Positions 1 through 8,395 of a DNA stretch of 64,000 nucleotides are shown here, piece after piece. The position numbers and the translations under genes are program-made. The notes under the pieces are model-generated. The model was not told the origin of the DNA. It did not search any database and saw only the letters and a list, made by a program, of their open reading frames with translations. Position 1 is the stretch's first letter. The number at the start of each line of letters is the position of its first letter. The stretch is from Salinivibrio sp. ES.052 (GTDB taxonomy: Bacteria; Pseudomonadota; Gammaproteobacteria; Enterobacterales; Vibrionaceae), in the NCBI RefSeq assembly GCF_900141775.1, contig NZ_FSRI01000002.1, positions 84,501 through 148,500 on the forward strand, read 5' to 3'.

Positions 1-448
1 CAATATCGGCACTAAAGGCACCAATGTCCTGATACTGACCTTGGAGCACAATGTTCATGGGGATTGCGTCTAACCAGCTACCGTGTATTCTTGGTTGCCA
101 CGCCAGCGTTTCGAATTGCAGCTGATGGCGCATTCCTACCTCGTTGACCCCCGCGAGTAGGCCTGCCAGCTCCTCTTCTTCCGGTAATTGCGCGATAAGC
201 TGAGTGTATTGTTGGTTCAGCGCGACTAACTGCTCGTCTACATCCGGTAATGCTGCCACCTCGTAGGCCCGCTGCCGGTAACGCGTTTTTAGTTGCGACG
301 TGTGCTCTTGAGCTTGCAGTAACGCTGCATGGTTGGGCTGCACAATTCCGACCCAAGCCACACTCCCAAGCACCATGATGACTATTCCCCATAGGCTTAA
401 TTTCACCCACAAAGGCGCAAACGGTAAGCGCCGCCAATCCCAGTCCAT
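1..448 (-). CDS. pilO: type IV pilus inner-membrane protein PilO (3' part lies outside the window)
   Basis: The protein begins MDWDWRRLPFAP, has one N-terminal membrane segment (about residues 13-33, LWVKLSLWGIVIMVLG) and then a Gln/Leu-rich periplasmic coiled-coil segment, the usual PilO layout. PilO pairs with PilN in the type IVa pilus alignment subcomplex that links the PilM platform to the PilQ secretin. Its ATG shares one base with the pilN stop (TGATG), so the two are probably translationally coupled. The reading frame stays open to the window edge, so the C-terminal part and the expected pilP and pilQ are not visible. Confidence 0.9.
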   Translation of the reverse strand, partial: MDWDWRRLPFAPLWVKLSLWGIVIMVLGSVAWVGIVQPNHAALLQAQEHTSQLKTRYRQRAYEVAALPDVDEQLVALNQQYTQLIAQLPEEEELAGLLAGVNEVGMRHQLQFETLAWQPRIHGSWLDAIPMNIVLQGQYQDIGAFSADI

Positions 449-1026
449 CATGACTCTTCCTCCTGGTCTCCTGGCAGCTGCGGTGCGACATAACGCGTCA
501 GCGAAAAGTTTAATTTAAACCGCTTGTTGGGCCCGCTTACCTTTTCATCGGTGATCACGGTGTCAATGTTTAACCCAGAAACGTCACTCTGTTTCTCCAA
601 GGCGGCCAACAGGCGGGCAAGCTCAGCGTTTGAGGTGACCCATCCCTCTAGACTGATCTGGCCTTCTTGTTGCACTAAACGGGTTAAATAGGCGCCTGGT
701 GGGATCACCGTCGGTATAAAATTGAGCACAGCCGTCACATTGTTACGCTGCTGCTGGAGGCGGTTAACGAGCCCGAGACGAGATTGCAACGCCCGCCGTT
801 TTTCATCTTGCTGTGCAAATCTCGCCAACGTATGTTCAAACTGCTCAATACCTTGCTCTAGTTGTTGGTGGCGGCTTTGCTGCTCATGGAGCCAATGCTG
901 CTGCCATTGAGTGATCATCAACACTGTGATCAACGCACACACTACGACCATGAAAGTTTGCAAGATAAAAACACGCTCTAGGCGACGCTGTGCTTGCGCT
1001 CGCCATGGAAGTAGATTAATCCTCAT
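448..1026 (-). CDS. pilN: type IV pilus assembly protein PilN
   Basis: A 192-residue product starting MRINLLPWRAQAQRR. The INLLPWR motif at the extreme N terminus is the conserved PilN signature that docks into the groove of cytoplasmic PilM. One membrane segment follows (about residues 21-41, FILQTFMVVVCALITVLMI), then a periplasmic coiled coil and a compact ferredoxin-like domain. I chose the ATG that overlaps the pilM stop by four bases (ATGA); a longer frame upstream would lie inside pilM and precede the INLLPWR motif. It is the second gene of the pilMNO(PQ) operon. Confidence 0.93.
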   Translation of the reverse strand: MRINLLPWRAQAQRRLERVFILQTFMVVVCALITVLMITQWQQHWLHEQQSRHQQLEQGIEQFEHTLARFAQQDEKRRALQSRLGLVNRLQQQRNNVTAVLNFIPTVIPPGAYLTRLVQQEGQISLEGWVTSNAELARLLAALEKQSDVSGLNIDTVITDEKVSGPNKRFKLNFSLTRYVAPQLPGDQEEES

Positions 1027-1940
1027 GGCCTTACCCCACGAAATGCGAGACCCAGCGCTGCACAGCTTTGGGCACACAGAGAAGCCTGACCAAATGCCTC
1101 GCCAGGATGGATAAACGTGCACGATGTCGATGCCGGGCTAGTGACATGTGTGGGCCAATCCCCGCTGAGCCAAAGCGGGACAACTGAATGGGGGTGGTGG
1201 GTACCGTAACGTTGATACGCTTGGTCAAGATGTTGTTGCAGTACGCGAGAGCGCCCGAGGTCTCGTTCTCTCACCTCCGGGTTTGCATCCATCGTCATTG
1301 TGCTAACTGTCAAACGATGTTGATACAGTTCTCCATCAGGTAAAGCGCAGATGACCGACAGTGTCCCCGCGCTGAGGTGTAACCATAATGGTGCACTATC
1401 AGGCTGATAATGCTGAACCAACGCATGATAAACTTCTTGTAGCCCTTGTTGTTGCGTATCCACAATGCTGACATTCAGGCCTCCCTCTTTAAACGCCGCG
1501 AGTAAGGGCATCAATGCTTGTCGGCGGCACGCCACAACCTCGTAGGACACCTGCCCAGATTGAGGACACGATGAGCGCTGCTTCATAAAATCAAAAAATA
1601 GACCACTCATGTCCATATTAAGCGCCACACTTAATGCTTGGCCAACAACCACTTCCTGCTCGAGTGGGTCATCAATGTCTGCTGCTGTCAGGGTTTTTCT
1701 GATCACCGTTTCATCCTCAACCCCAACGACTACGGTTGGCGAAAACCGTTGATGCCAAGGCAGGTGGGAGAGCAGTGTTTTTTTGAGTGTTTTTATCGTC
1801 TCAGGCAAAGTGTCTTTATTATCACACTCAAAGGTATGATAAGCAGAGACAGTCAGGGTTGATGAGGCAGGGCGAACTGCGACAGCGTGGCTTATCTCTT
1901 GGCCCACAGCGATACCTAAAACTGCCGAACTTGGGATCAT
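1023..1940 (-). CDS. pilM: type IV pilus assembly ATPase-like protein PilM
   Basis: A 305-residue actin/FtsA-fold protein of the PilM family. The N terminus (AVLGIAVGQEISHAVAV) resembles the phosphate-1 loop of the fold, and the middle carries DDPLEQEVVVGQAL and YEVVACRRQALMPLLAAF, typical of PilM. In type IVa pili PilM is a cytoplasmic ring that binds the PilN tail. It is the first gene of the operon and divergent from mrcA, an arrangement common in Vibrio and Pseudomonas. The sequence looks divergent from better-known PilM proteins, and the call leans partly on context. Confidence 0.88.
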   Translation of the reverse strand: MIPSSAVLGIAVGQEISHAVAVRPASSTLTVSAYHTFECDNKDTLPETIKTLKKTLLSHLPWHQRFSPTVVVGVEDETVIRKTLTAADIDDPLEQEVVVGQALSVALNMDMSGLFFDFMKQRSSCPQSGQVSYEVVACRRQALMPLLAAFKEGGLNVSIVDTQQQGLQEVYHALVQHYQPDSAPLWLHLSAGTLSVICALPDGELYQHRLTVSTMTMDANPEVRERDLGRSRVLQQHLDQAYQRYGTHHPHSVVPLWLSGDWPTHVTSPASTSCTFIHPGEAFGQASLCAQSCAALGLAFRGVRP

Positions 1941-1967
1941 TTCGTGTTAGGCTCCAACGTCAGCGTA

Positions 1968-1992
1968 AGGTCAGTATTTATAAAACTGACCT
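1968..1992. promoter_or_regulatory. perfect inverted repeat in the pilM/mrcA divergent intergenic region
   Basis: AGGTCAGT and ACTGACCT form an 8-bp perfect inverted repeat around a 9-bp AT-rich centre (ATTTATAAA). It lies 28 bp upstream of pilM and about 90 bp upstream of mrcA. A TATACT hexamer at 2024-2029 is a plausible -10 for mrcA. The repeat could be an operator or a short hairpin; I do not recognise the binding protein. Confidence 0.45.
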
Positions 1993-2081
1993 CATCACGG
2001 GTTATTTTTAATGCTGGTGCCTTTATACTACTCACGTATGATTATTGAACGGCTCAACGGCAATAGAACGGGAAATTTCAG

Positions 2082-4574
2082 GTGAAGTTCATAAAGCGTT
2101 TGCTTATCTTTGCACTGGTTTGCACAGTGCTTGGAGTCACTACAATCTTTGGGTTTTACCTGTATGTGAAACCCGACCTCCCCGATGTGGCAACATTAAA
2201 GAATGTCGAGCTACAAACGCCGATGCAGGTTTATAGTGCAGATGGTGAGTTGATCTCGCAATTCGGCGAGAAGCGTCGCATTCCAGTCAAGCTTGAGGAT
2301 ATTCCTCAACCGATGATTGACGCCTTAATTGCTACCGAAGATAGCCGCTTTTATCAACACCCAGGTATTGACCCAATCGGTATTGTCAGGGCTGCGGTGG
2401 TGGTGGCGATGTCCGGTAGTGCCAAGCAAGGGGCGAGTACCATTACCCAACAACTGGCACGGAATTTCTTCCTCTCCAATGAAAAACGGATCATGCGCAA
2501 GATAAAAGAAATTTTTATCGCGGTGCATATCGAACAGTTACTCAATAAAGAAGAGATCCTCGAACTCTATTTCAACAAAGTCTTCTTAGGATACCGCGCA
2601 TACGGTGTGGGCGCGGCCGCACAAGTGTATTTTGGCAAAACCCTCGATCAACTGACTTTGAGTGAGATGGCGGTGATTGTCGGTCTCCCTAAAGCGCCAT
2701 CCACCATGAACCCTCTTTATTCACTCTCGCGCTCAACCGAGCGTCGAAACGTCGTGTTGGGGCGAATGCTCAAAGAAGGCTACATTTCCAACGCAGAATA
2801 CCAGCAAGCGAAAAATGAGCCTATTGTCGCGCGCTATCATGGTGCTGAAATTGAACTCGCTGCGCCTTATGTCGCTGAAATGGCACGTGCCTGGGCAGTA
2901 GAACAATTGGGTGATGATGCTTACACCTCTGGGGTCCGTATTTTTACCAGTGTGAATGCCGATATGCAGCGGGCGGCCAATGACGCTGCGATGGATAACA
3001 TTCTTGCCTACGACCGACGCCATGGTTTCCGGGGGCCGGTTGCAATACTTTGGCAGGCGTCTAGCGCACGCTGGCAACATCAACGTATTGTCGATCACCT
3101 TGCCAAGCAACCCAGTTATGGTCCACTGGAACCCGCCGTTGTGACTGACGTTCAGGCACAATCTGCCCAAGTAGTGGGTCCCAATGGTCGTGAAATATCT
3201 CTCCCTTGGGAAGGCCTAGACTGGGCGCGCCCTTATATCACCGATAGTCGCCAAGGCCCGGCGCCTCAGCGTGCTGATGAATTCCTCGCCAGTGGTCAGC
3301 AGGTGTTTATTCGCCAGGTCGATGACAGCTGGCATTTAGCCCAAGTCCCCAACACCAATACTGCACTGGTTTCCATGTCTCCATCGACGGGGGCCATCAA
3401 AGCACTGGTGGGTGGCTTTAATTTTGTCCACAGCAAGTTTAACCGCGCCACCCAATCAGTGCGCCAAGTGGGTTCGAGTATCAAGCCGTTTATTTATTCC
3501 GCGGCGGTGAATGAGGGCATGACACTTGCCACTTTGATTAACGATGCCCCCATTAATCGTTGGGATCGTAGCCAAGGGGTCGCCTGGCGGCCGAAAAATT
3601 CGCCCCCGCGCTATGCAGGACCCACCCGTGCACGACTTGGTTTAGCCCAGTCTAAAAACGTGATGGCAGTGCGCGTGCTACGTCGAGTAGGACTGGATGA
3701 TACCTTAGATTATCTCACCCGCTTTGGCTTTAAACGCGACGACCTGCCTCGTGCCGAAGCCATCGCCCTTGGGGCGGGAAGCTTAACCCCGGTTGAAATG
3801 GCACAAGGCTTTAGCGTATTTGCCAATGGCGGCTACTTCATGGAGCCCTTTATCATTGATCGGGTCGAAACCCCATTCGGTGAGGAAATCTATCGCGCCA
3901 ATCCACCCATCATTTGTGATAACTGCGAGCAAAAAGCCGACAAGTCCGATCCATTTAACGAGCAGAATTTGCTAGAGAACAACGACACCACCACACAGCG
4001 TCATGCCAAACAGGTCATTGATGAGCAAAATGCATTTTTGGTGCGCGAAATGATGCAAAGCAACATCTGGGGTGGCGGTGATTGGCGCTACGGGACAGGC
4101 TGGAATGGCACCGGTTGGCGCGCACAAGCACTCAAACGACGGGATATTGGCGGCAAAACCGGGACCACCAATGACTCCAAAGACACTTGGTATACCGGCT
4201 ATGGCCCAGGCATTGTGACTACGGTGTGGGTCGGTTTTGATGACCACTCTCGCAAGCTTGGCCGCACCACCCGCAATGCCAACTTAAGTGACGAGCGCCA
4301 GCCTATCCGTGGTGCCGAGTCTGGGGCAAAAACGGCCGAACCGGCTTGGATTGATTTTATGCAGCATGCGCTCGCGGATGTGCCAGAGCAGAGTAAAGCC
4401 GCGCCACCGGGCATCGTCAAAGTGCGCATTGACCGCGAAACGGGCCTACTCACACGGAAAACCGATCATACTTCGATGTTCGAGTACTTCGTGAAAGGCA
4501 GCGAGCCCACCGAATATGTGTCGTCACAATCGGATGGCAACATTTATGAGTCAGGCACAGAGTCGCTGTTTTAA
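2082..4574 (+). CDS. mrcA: penicillin-binding protein 1A (bifunctional glycosyltransferase/transpeptidase)
   Basis: An 830-residue class A PBP that polymerises and cross-links peptidoglycan at the inner membrane during side-wall growth. A short cytoplasmic tail and signal anchor (residues 5-27) precede the glycosyltransferase domain, with catalytic Glu86 in EDSRFYQHPGID and a second motif GASTITQQLARN. The transpeptidase domain has SSIK with nucleophile Ser465, SKN at 524-526 and KTG at 692-694. An OB-like insert lies between them. Length is close to E. coli PBP1A (850). The start is GTG, chosen because the membrane anchor begins directly after it (MKFIKRLLIFAL). It is monocistronic, with a terminator 30 bp downstream. 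Confidence 0.97.
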   Translation: MKFIKRLLIFALVCTVLGVTTIFGFYLYVKPDLPDVATLKNVELQTPMQVYSADGELISQFGEKRRIPVKLEDIPQPMIDALIATEDSRFYQHPGIDPIGIVRAAVVVAMSGSAKQGASTITQQLARNFFLSNEKRIMRKIKEIFIAVHIEQLLNKEEILELYFNKVFLGYRAYGVGAAAQVYFGKTLDQLTLSEMAVIVGLPKAPSTMNPLYSLSRSTERRNVVLGRMLKEGYISNAEYQQAKNEPIVARYHGAEIELAAPYVAEMARAWAVEQLGDDAYTSGVRIFTSVNADMQRAANDAAMDNILAYDRRHGFRGPVAILWQASSARWQHQRIVDHLAKQPSYGPLEPAVVTDVQAQSAQVVGPNGREISLPWEGLDWARPYITDSRQGPAPQRADEFLASGQQVFIRQVDDSWHLAQVPNTNTALVSMSPSTGAIKALVGGFNFVHSKFNRATQSVRQVGSSIKPFIYSAAVNEGMTLATLINDAPINRWDRSQGVAWRPKNSPPRYAGPTRARLGLAQSKNVMAVRVLRRVGLDDTLDYLTRFGFKRDDLPRAEAIALGAGSLTPVEMAQGFSVFANGGYFMEPFIIDRVETPFGEEIYRANPPIICDNCEQKADKSDPFNEQNLLENNDTTTQRHAKQVIDEQNAFLVREMMQSNIWGGGDWRYGTGWNGTGWRAQALKRRDIGGKTGTTNDSKDTWYTGYGPGIVTTVWVGFDDHSRKLGRTTRNANLSDERQPIRGAESGAKTAEPAWIDFMQHALADVPEQSKAAPPGIVKVRIDRETGLLTRKTDHTSMFEYFVKGSEPTEYVSSQSDGNIYESGTESLF

Positions 4575-4606
4575 CTCTGTTACATCGTCAATAGCCGCAT
4601 AAAATC

Positions 4607-4640
4607 AAGACGCCCGCATTCACGATGCGGGCGTCTTTTT
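4607..4640. terminator. rho-independent terminator between mrcA and oxyR
   Basis: A 13-bp stem (AAGACGCCCGCAT / ATGCGGGCGTCTT) with a 5-nt loop is followed by a T run. It serves mrcA, and the stem lies just past the convergent oxyR stop, so it may act on both strands. Confidence 0.93.
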
Positions 4641-4661
4641 ATCTACGCGTCACGCGCCGCT

Positions 4662-5570
4662 CTAGTGACGAGTTCGATCATTCATCACGGCAGTCATTTG
4701 TTCATGGATGGCGTCAGCCAACTGCTCATAACGGCCACGTAATGGCGAGCCAGGACGGTAGTCGAGGGTGATTTGTCGCGACGGCGTCGGCGAGGTGGTC
4801 GGAATATACACCACGCCATCTCGCTTATCAGCAGGCACAGACAATTGAGGCAACAAGGTGATCCCACTCCCCGCCGCCACCATGTTGCGCAAGGTCTCTA
4901 AGCTGGTGGCGCGAAAGCGCTGATCTTCGCGCGCGCCCACTTTAAAGCAAAAGCCCATCGCTTGGTCACGTAAGCAATGGCCATCGCCGAGCATTAATAA
5001 GGTTTCGCCTTGCAATACATCTAACGCCACCTCGGCACAATCGGCGAGGCGGTGTTTTTCGTTCACCGCGAGCAACATCGGCTCGTTGTAAAGTGGGAGC
5101 TCTTTTAAATGCTGAGCCTCTTCCACGGAAGCCAGAATAATACAATCGAGCTTGCCCTCTTCCAGCTGCTGCACCAACTGTTGCGTCTGCCCTTCGTGAA
5201 TAAACAGCTCCAGATCCGGGAAACGATCACGCAGTAGCGGGATAATTTTAGGCAGCAGGTAAGGCCCGACCGTAGGGATCAGACCGATATGCAAAGGGCC
5301 GGTCATGCTTTCCCCTTGCTCACTGGCCAATTCGGTCAAAATTGTGACTTCCCGCAAGACGTTACGTGCCTGTTGTACTAACCTCATACCGGCATCGGTG
5401 AACAACACACGACGGCTGGTTCGCTCTAACAAACTCACACCCAGCTCATCTTCCAACTTGCGAATTTGCCCGCTTAAGGTCGGCTGGCTAACAAAGCAGG
5501 CTTCGGCCGCTTTACGAAAATGTCGATGTTCGGCCAAGGCGACCAAGTACTCCAAGTCACGAATGTTCAT
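4662..5570 (-). CDS. oxyR: hydrogen peroxide-sensing LysR-type regulator OxyR
   Basis: A 302-residue LysR-family protein: N-terminal winged HTH (MNIRDLEYLVALAEHRHFRKAA, SQPTLSGQIRKLEDELG) and a periplasmic-binding-like sensor domain. The redox pair is exactly canonical: Cys199 in GDGHCLRDQ and Cys208 in MGFC, the two cysteines that form the activating disulfide in E. coli OxyR. It is divergent from the peroxiredoxin-glutaredoxin gene, its likely target. The shared operator lies 14-50 bp upstream of the oxyR ATG, which fits autorepression. A Prx-type target beside oxyR is common in Vibrio and Haemophilus. Confidence 0.97.
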   Translation of the reverse strand: MNIRDLEYLVALAEHRHFRKAAEACFVSQPTLSGQIRKLEDELGVSLLERTSRRVLFTDAGMRLVQQARNVLREVTILTELASEQGESMTGPLHIGLIPTVGPYLLPKIIPLLRDRFPDLELFIHEGQTQQLVQQLEEGKLDCIILASVEEAQHLKELPLYNEPMLLAVNEKHRLADCAEVALDVLQGETLLMLGDGHCLRDQAMGFCFKVGAREDQRFRATSLETLRNMVAAGSGITLLPQLSVPADKRDGVVYIPTTSPTPSRQITLDYRPGSPLRGRYEQLADAIHEQMTAVMNDRTRH

Positions 5571-5583
5571 CTTTGTCTCTTCT

Positions 5584-5620
5584 ATAGAGGATAACTATCA
5601 AAACCATAGCATTAAGCGAT
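5584..5620. promoter_or_regulatory. OxyR operator between oxyR and prx-grx
   Basis: The sequence reads ATAG-N7-CTAT-N7-ATAG-N7-CGAT, which is the four-half-site OxyR consensus with exact spacing and one mismatch in the last half-site. Directly downstream are a weak -35 (TTAGAG, 5620-5625) and a -10 (TAATAC, 5643-5648) with a 17-bp spacer. This places bound OxyR against the -35 of the prx-grx promoter, as expected for activation. Confidence 0.88.
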
Positions 5621-5722
5621 TAGAGCTATCAATCGCAATCGGTAATACTGATCCCATCAAAACGCGGCGAAGCACTCGCCCACTCACTTGAAGCAAAACT
5701 TGAATCAAAAAAGGACATCACC

Positions 5723-6454
5723 ATGACAGCAACAAAAGAAGGTCAGCCAGTACCACAAGTCACCTTCCGTACACGCGAAGGCGACCAATGGAAAGACGTT
5801 AGCACCGATGACATCTTTGCCAACAAAACCGTGATTGTATTCAGCCTGCCAGGTGCGTTTACCCCAACCTGTTCATCGTCGCACCTGCCACGCTATAACG
5901 AGCTGTATCCGGTGTTCCAACAGTACGGCGTCGATGACATTGTCTGTGTGTCCGTCAACGATACCTTTGTAATGAACGCGTGGAAAGCCGACCAAGACGC
6001 TGACAACATTCATGTCCTACCTGACGGCAACGGTGAGTTCACCGATGGCATGGGGATGCTGGTCGACAAAAACGATCTTGGCTTTGGCAAACGCTCATGG
6101 CGCTACAGCATGCTGGTGAAAAACGGCGTGGTCGAGAAAATGTTTATCGAACCCAACGAGCCGGGCGACCCGTTCAAAGTGTCTGATGCCGACACCATGC
6201 TGGGCTACATCGCCCCTGAGCACAAACTGCAAGACTCGATCACTGTGTTTAGTAAGCCAGGCTGCCCATTCTGTGCCAAGGCCAAACAAGCCCTGATCGA
6301 TGAAGGCCTTCAGTTTGAAGAAATCATCCTCGGTAAAGACGCCACCACGGTTTCTTTGCGTGCGGTGAGCGGTCGCGCCACCGTGCCACAAGTATTTATC
6401 GGTGGCCGTCATATCGGTGGCAGTGAAGAGCTCGACACCTATCTAAATCAGTAA
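5723..6454 (+). CDS. peroxiredoxin-glutaredoxin fusion protein (Prx5/Grx hybrid peroxidase)
   Basis: A 243-residue hybrid that reduces H2O2 and alkyl hydroperoxides at the expense of glutathione. Residues 1-165 are a Prx5-type peroxiredoxin with peroxidatic Cys50 in PGAFTPTC. Residues about 172-243 are a glutaredoxin with the active site CPFC at 181-184, a TVPQVFIGG cis-Pro loop and the GG motif. The same fusion is known from Haemophilus (hyPrx5) and Vibrio. A good ribosome site (AAAAGGACATCACC) precedes the ATG. It is divergent from oxyR, has an OxyR site in its promoter, and is followed 52 bp later by a flavin disulfide reductase gene, probably in the same transcript. Confidence 0.96.
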   Translation: MTATKEGQPVPQVTFRTREGDQWKDVSTDDIFANKTVIVFSLPGAFTPTCSSSHLPRYNELYPVFQQYGVDDIVCVSVNDTFVMNAWKADQDADNIHVLPDGNGEFTDGMGMLVDKNDLGFGKRSWRYSMLVKNGVVEKMFIEPNEPGDPFKVSDADTMLGYIAPEHKLQDSITVFSKPGCPFCAKAKQALIDEGLQFEEIILGKDATTVSLRAVSGRATVPQVFIGGRHIGGSEELDTYLNQ

Positions 6455-6506
6455 TCCGCTGTTTGGGCGGCCTCTTTGCCGCCCGTTATTTTCCCAGGAG
6501 AAAGCA

Positions 6507-7958
6507 ATGAAAACATTAACGGTTGATGTGGCTGTGATTGGTGGCGGAACCGCCGGACTCGGTGCTTATCGCGCAGCCAAAGCGCATACGGATAACGTGG
6601 TGATGATTGAAGGCGGCCCCTATGGCACCACGTGCGCGCGGGTTGGCTGCATGCCTTCCAAACTGTTAATTGCGGCGGCTGAAGCGGCACATCATATCGA
6701 CAAAGCCCCCGGCTTCGGTGTGTATCCCGGCGGCACCACGGAAATTAATGGCCGTGAGGTGATGGATCGGGTGAAACGCGAGCGTGACCGCTTTGTCGGC
6801 TTTGTACTGGAAAGTGTCGATGACATTCCCGCCCAAGACAAAATTGATGGCTATGCGCGCTTTATCGATGATCACACCTTAATGGTTGACGATCACACCA
6901 CCATCCATGCTGATCGCATCGTGATCGCGACAGGTTCGCGTCCAAGCTGGCCGTCCGCTTGGGATCACCTTGGCGATCGTTTAGTGGTCAATGATGATAT
7001 TTTTGAATGGGACGATTTGCCCAACTCAGTCGCCGTGTTTGGCCCGGGCGTGATTGGCCTTGAGCTCGGACAAGCGCTGCATCGCCTTGGGGTCGAGATG
7101 ACCATGTTTGGCGTCGGCGGCCAAGTGGGCCCGCTGACCGATCCGGACATCATGGCCTATGCGGATAAAACCTTTAGCGAGGAGTTTTATCTCGACGCCG
7201 ATGCCAAGGTGGAAGAGATGGTGCGTGAAGGCGATAAGGTGCAAATCTGTTATCGTGATAAAGAGGGCGAAAGCCAACTGCGCTGGGTCGACTATGTGGT
7301 TGCCGCCACCGGTCGTCGCCCTAATGTCGACAAGCTAAACCTCGATGCGACCAGTATCAAAGTGGATGCCCGCGGCGTGCCGGTTGCCGATAGTTACACC
7401 CTGCAAACCACGGCATCGCACATTTTTATTGCCGGTGACGCCAGTAACCAAATTCCGTTGCTGCACGAAGCGGCTGACCAAGCGCGCATCGCCGGTGACA
7501 ATGCCGGACGCGGCAAAGATATCCGTGCCGGATTGCGCCGCAGCAAGCTCTCCGCAGTCTTCTCCGACCCACAAATCGCAATGGTGGGCGAAAGCTACAA
7601 AGCGATTACCGACCGTCTCGGCCCCTGTGGCTGCTTTGAAACCGGCGTGGTGTCGTTTGAAAACCAAGGCCGCTCACGGGTGATGCTGCGCAACAAAGGC
7701 TTGTTACACGTTTATGCCGAACAAGGCACTGGTCGCTTCCTTGGCGCCGAAATGATCGGGCCGAACGCCGAGCACTTGGCCCACTTGTTGGCATGGGCAC
7801 ATCAAAACCAAATGACCATTTCGCAAATGTTGGATATGCCCTTCTATCACCCAGTGATTGAAGAAGGGGTACGTACCGCGCTGCGGGATGTGAATGCCAA
7901 GCTCAAACTCGGCCCTGAAATGATCAAACACTGTTTGGACTGCGGCCCAGGCTGCTAA
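6507..7958 (+). CDS. dihydrolipoyl dehydrogenase-like pyridine nucleotide-disulfide oxidoreductase
   Basis: A 483-residue flavoprotein of the Lpd/glutathione reductase/mercuric reductase family. The FAD-binding motif GGGTAGLGAYRAA is at residues 12-24, the redox disulfide Cys43/Cys48 is in CARVGCMPSK, a second dinucleotide motif (GPGVIGLELGQAL) is near residue 180, the FAD site FIAGDA is near 310, and the C-terminal acid-base pair is HPVIEE. It is probably not the Lpd of the PDH complex, because it sits behind prx-grx in an OxyR-controlled unit; a role in regenerating thiols for peroxide defence is inferred. The C terminus ends in an extra CX2CX3C (Cys476, 479, 483). Confidence 0.88.
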   Translation: MKTLTVDVAVIGGGTAGLGAYRAAKAHTDNVVMIEGGPYGTTCARVGCMPSKLLIAAAEAAHHIDKAPGFGVYPGGTTEINGREVMDRVKRERDRFVGFVLESVDDIPAQDKIDGYARFIDDHTLMVDDHTTIHADRIVIATGSRPSWPSAWDHLGDRLVVNDDIFEWDDLPNSVAVFGPGVIGLELGQALHRLGVEMTMFGVGGQVGPLTDPDIMAYADKTFSEEFYLDADAKVEEMVREGDKVQICYRDKEGESQLRWVDYVVAATGRRPNVDKLNLDATSIKVDARGVPVADSYTLQTTASHIFIAGDASNQIPLLHEAADQARIAGDNAGRGKDIRAGLRRSKLSAVFSDPQIAMVGESYKAITDRLGPCGCFETGVVSFENQGRSRVMLRNKGLLHVYAEQGTGRFLGAEMIGPNAEHLAHLLAWAHQNQMTISQMLDMPFYHPVIEEGVRTALRDVNAKLKLGPEMIKHCLDCGPGC

Positions 7959-8036
7959 TCCACTGCTCTTTTCGCCGACCTTCGGCGCTTTACAGGCGCT
8001 GCCTGTTGCTTCCCCAAGCACTTGCTTACCTTTTTT

Positions 8037-8062
8037 GCCCTCCTGATTGGAGGGCTTTTTTT
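8037..8062 (+). terminator. rho-independent terminator after the lpd-like gene
   Basis: Stem GCCCTCC / GGAGGGC with a TGATT loop and a seven-T tail, 78 bp after the reductase stop. An upstream T run (8031-8036) would give a U tail on the opposite strand as well. Confidence 0.9.
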
Positions 8063-8122
8063 GTATCCGGCGGCCCACTGCGCCACAATAGCGTATCGCC
8101 ATCACCGACCAAGAGAAACCGC

Positions 8123-8395
8123 ATGGCTTGCAAATACTGCCAGTCCGCGATTTGGCAACAAAAACTGGGACGCTGTACCCGTTGTATGAAACAACTGGCC
8201 GCCATCTGCGCGCTACTTTGGCCGCTTTGGTGGTGGGGCTATGCCGACACGCCACGGCAAGTGGAGTCGATTGCCTTGTTATTCGCCGCCGGCAGTGCCA
8301 GTGTGCTACTCACGCTGCATGTGGTGATTTATCCGTTTCGGCGCAATAAAAAACCCGCGCCGGGGCGCGGGTCATCAGACACACCAGACGATTAA
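8123..8395 (+). CDS. small membrane protein with N-terminal CxxC pairs (DUF3624-like)
   Basis: A 90-residue protein beginning MACKYCQSAIWQQKLGRCTR. Two CxxC pairs (Cys3/Cys6 and Cys18/Cys21) suggest a zinc ribbon or treble clef, followed by two membrane segments (about residues 22-40 and 46-68) and a basic-to-acidic tail. It matches what I recall of Vibrionaceae DUF3624 proteins, whose function is unknown. The ATG at 8123 was taken because the cysteine motif starts there; an in-frame extension back to 8006 runs through the terminator. Its stop overlaps the convergent phoA stop (TTAA). Confidence 0.8.
   Translation: MACKYCQSAIWQQKLGRCTRCMKQLAAICALLWPLWWWGYADTPRQVESIALLFAAGSASVLLTLHVVIYPFRRNKKPAPGRGSSDTPDD
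8348..8371 (-). terminator. phoA terminator embedded in the DUF3624-like coding sequence
   Basis: Read on the minus strand, CCCGCGC / GCGCGGG form a strong stem followed by six T. This is a rho-independent terminator for phoA, placed inside the last 16 codons of the convergent gene, where it encodes part of the Lys/Pro/Arg/Gly tail. Confidence 0.85.
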
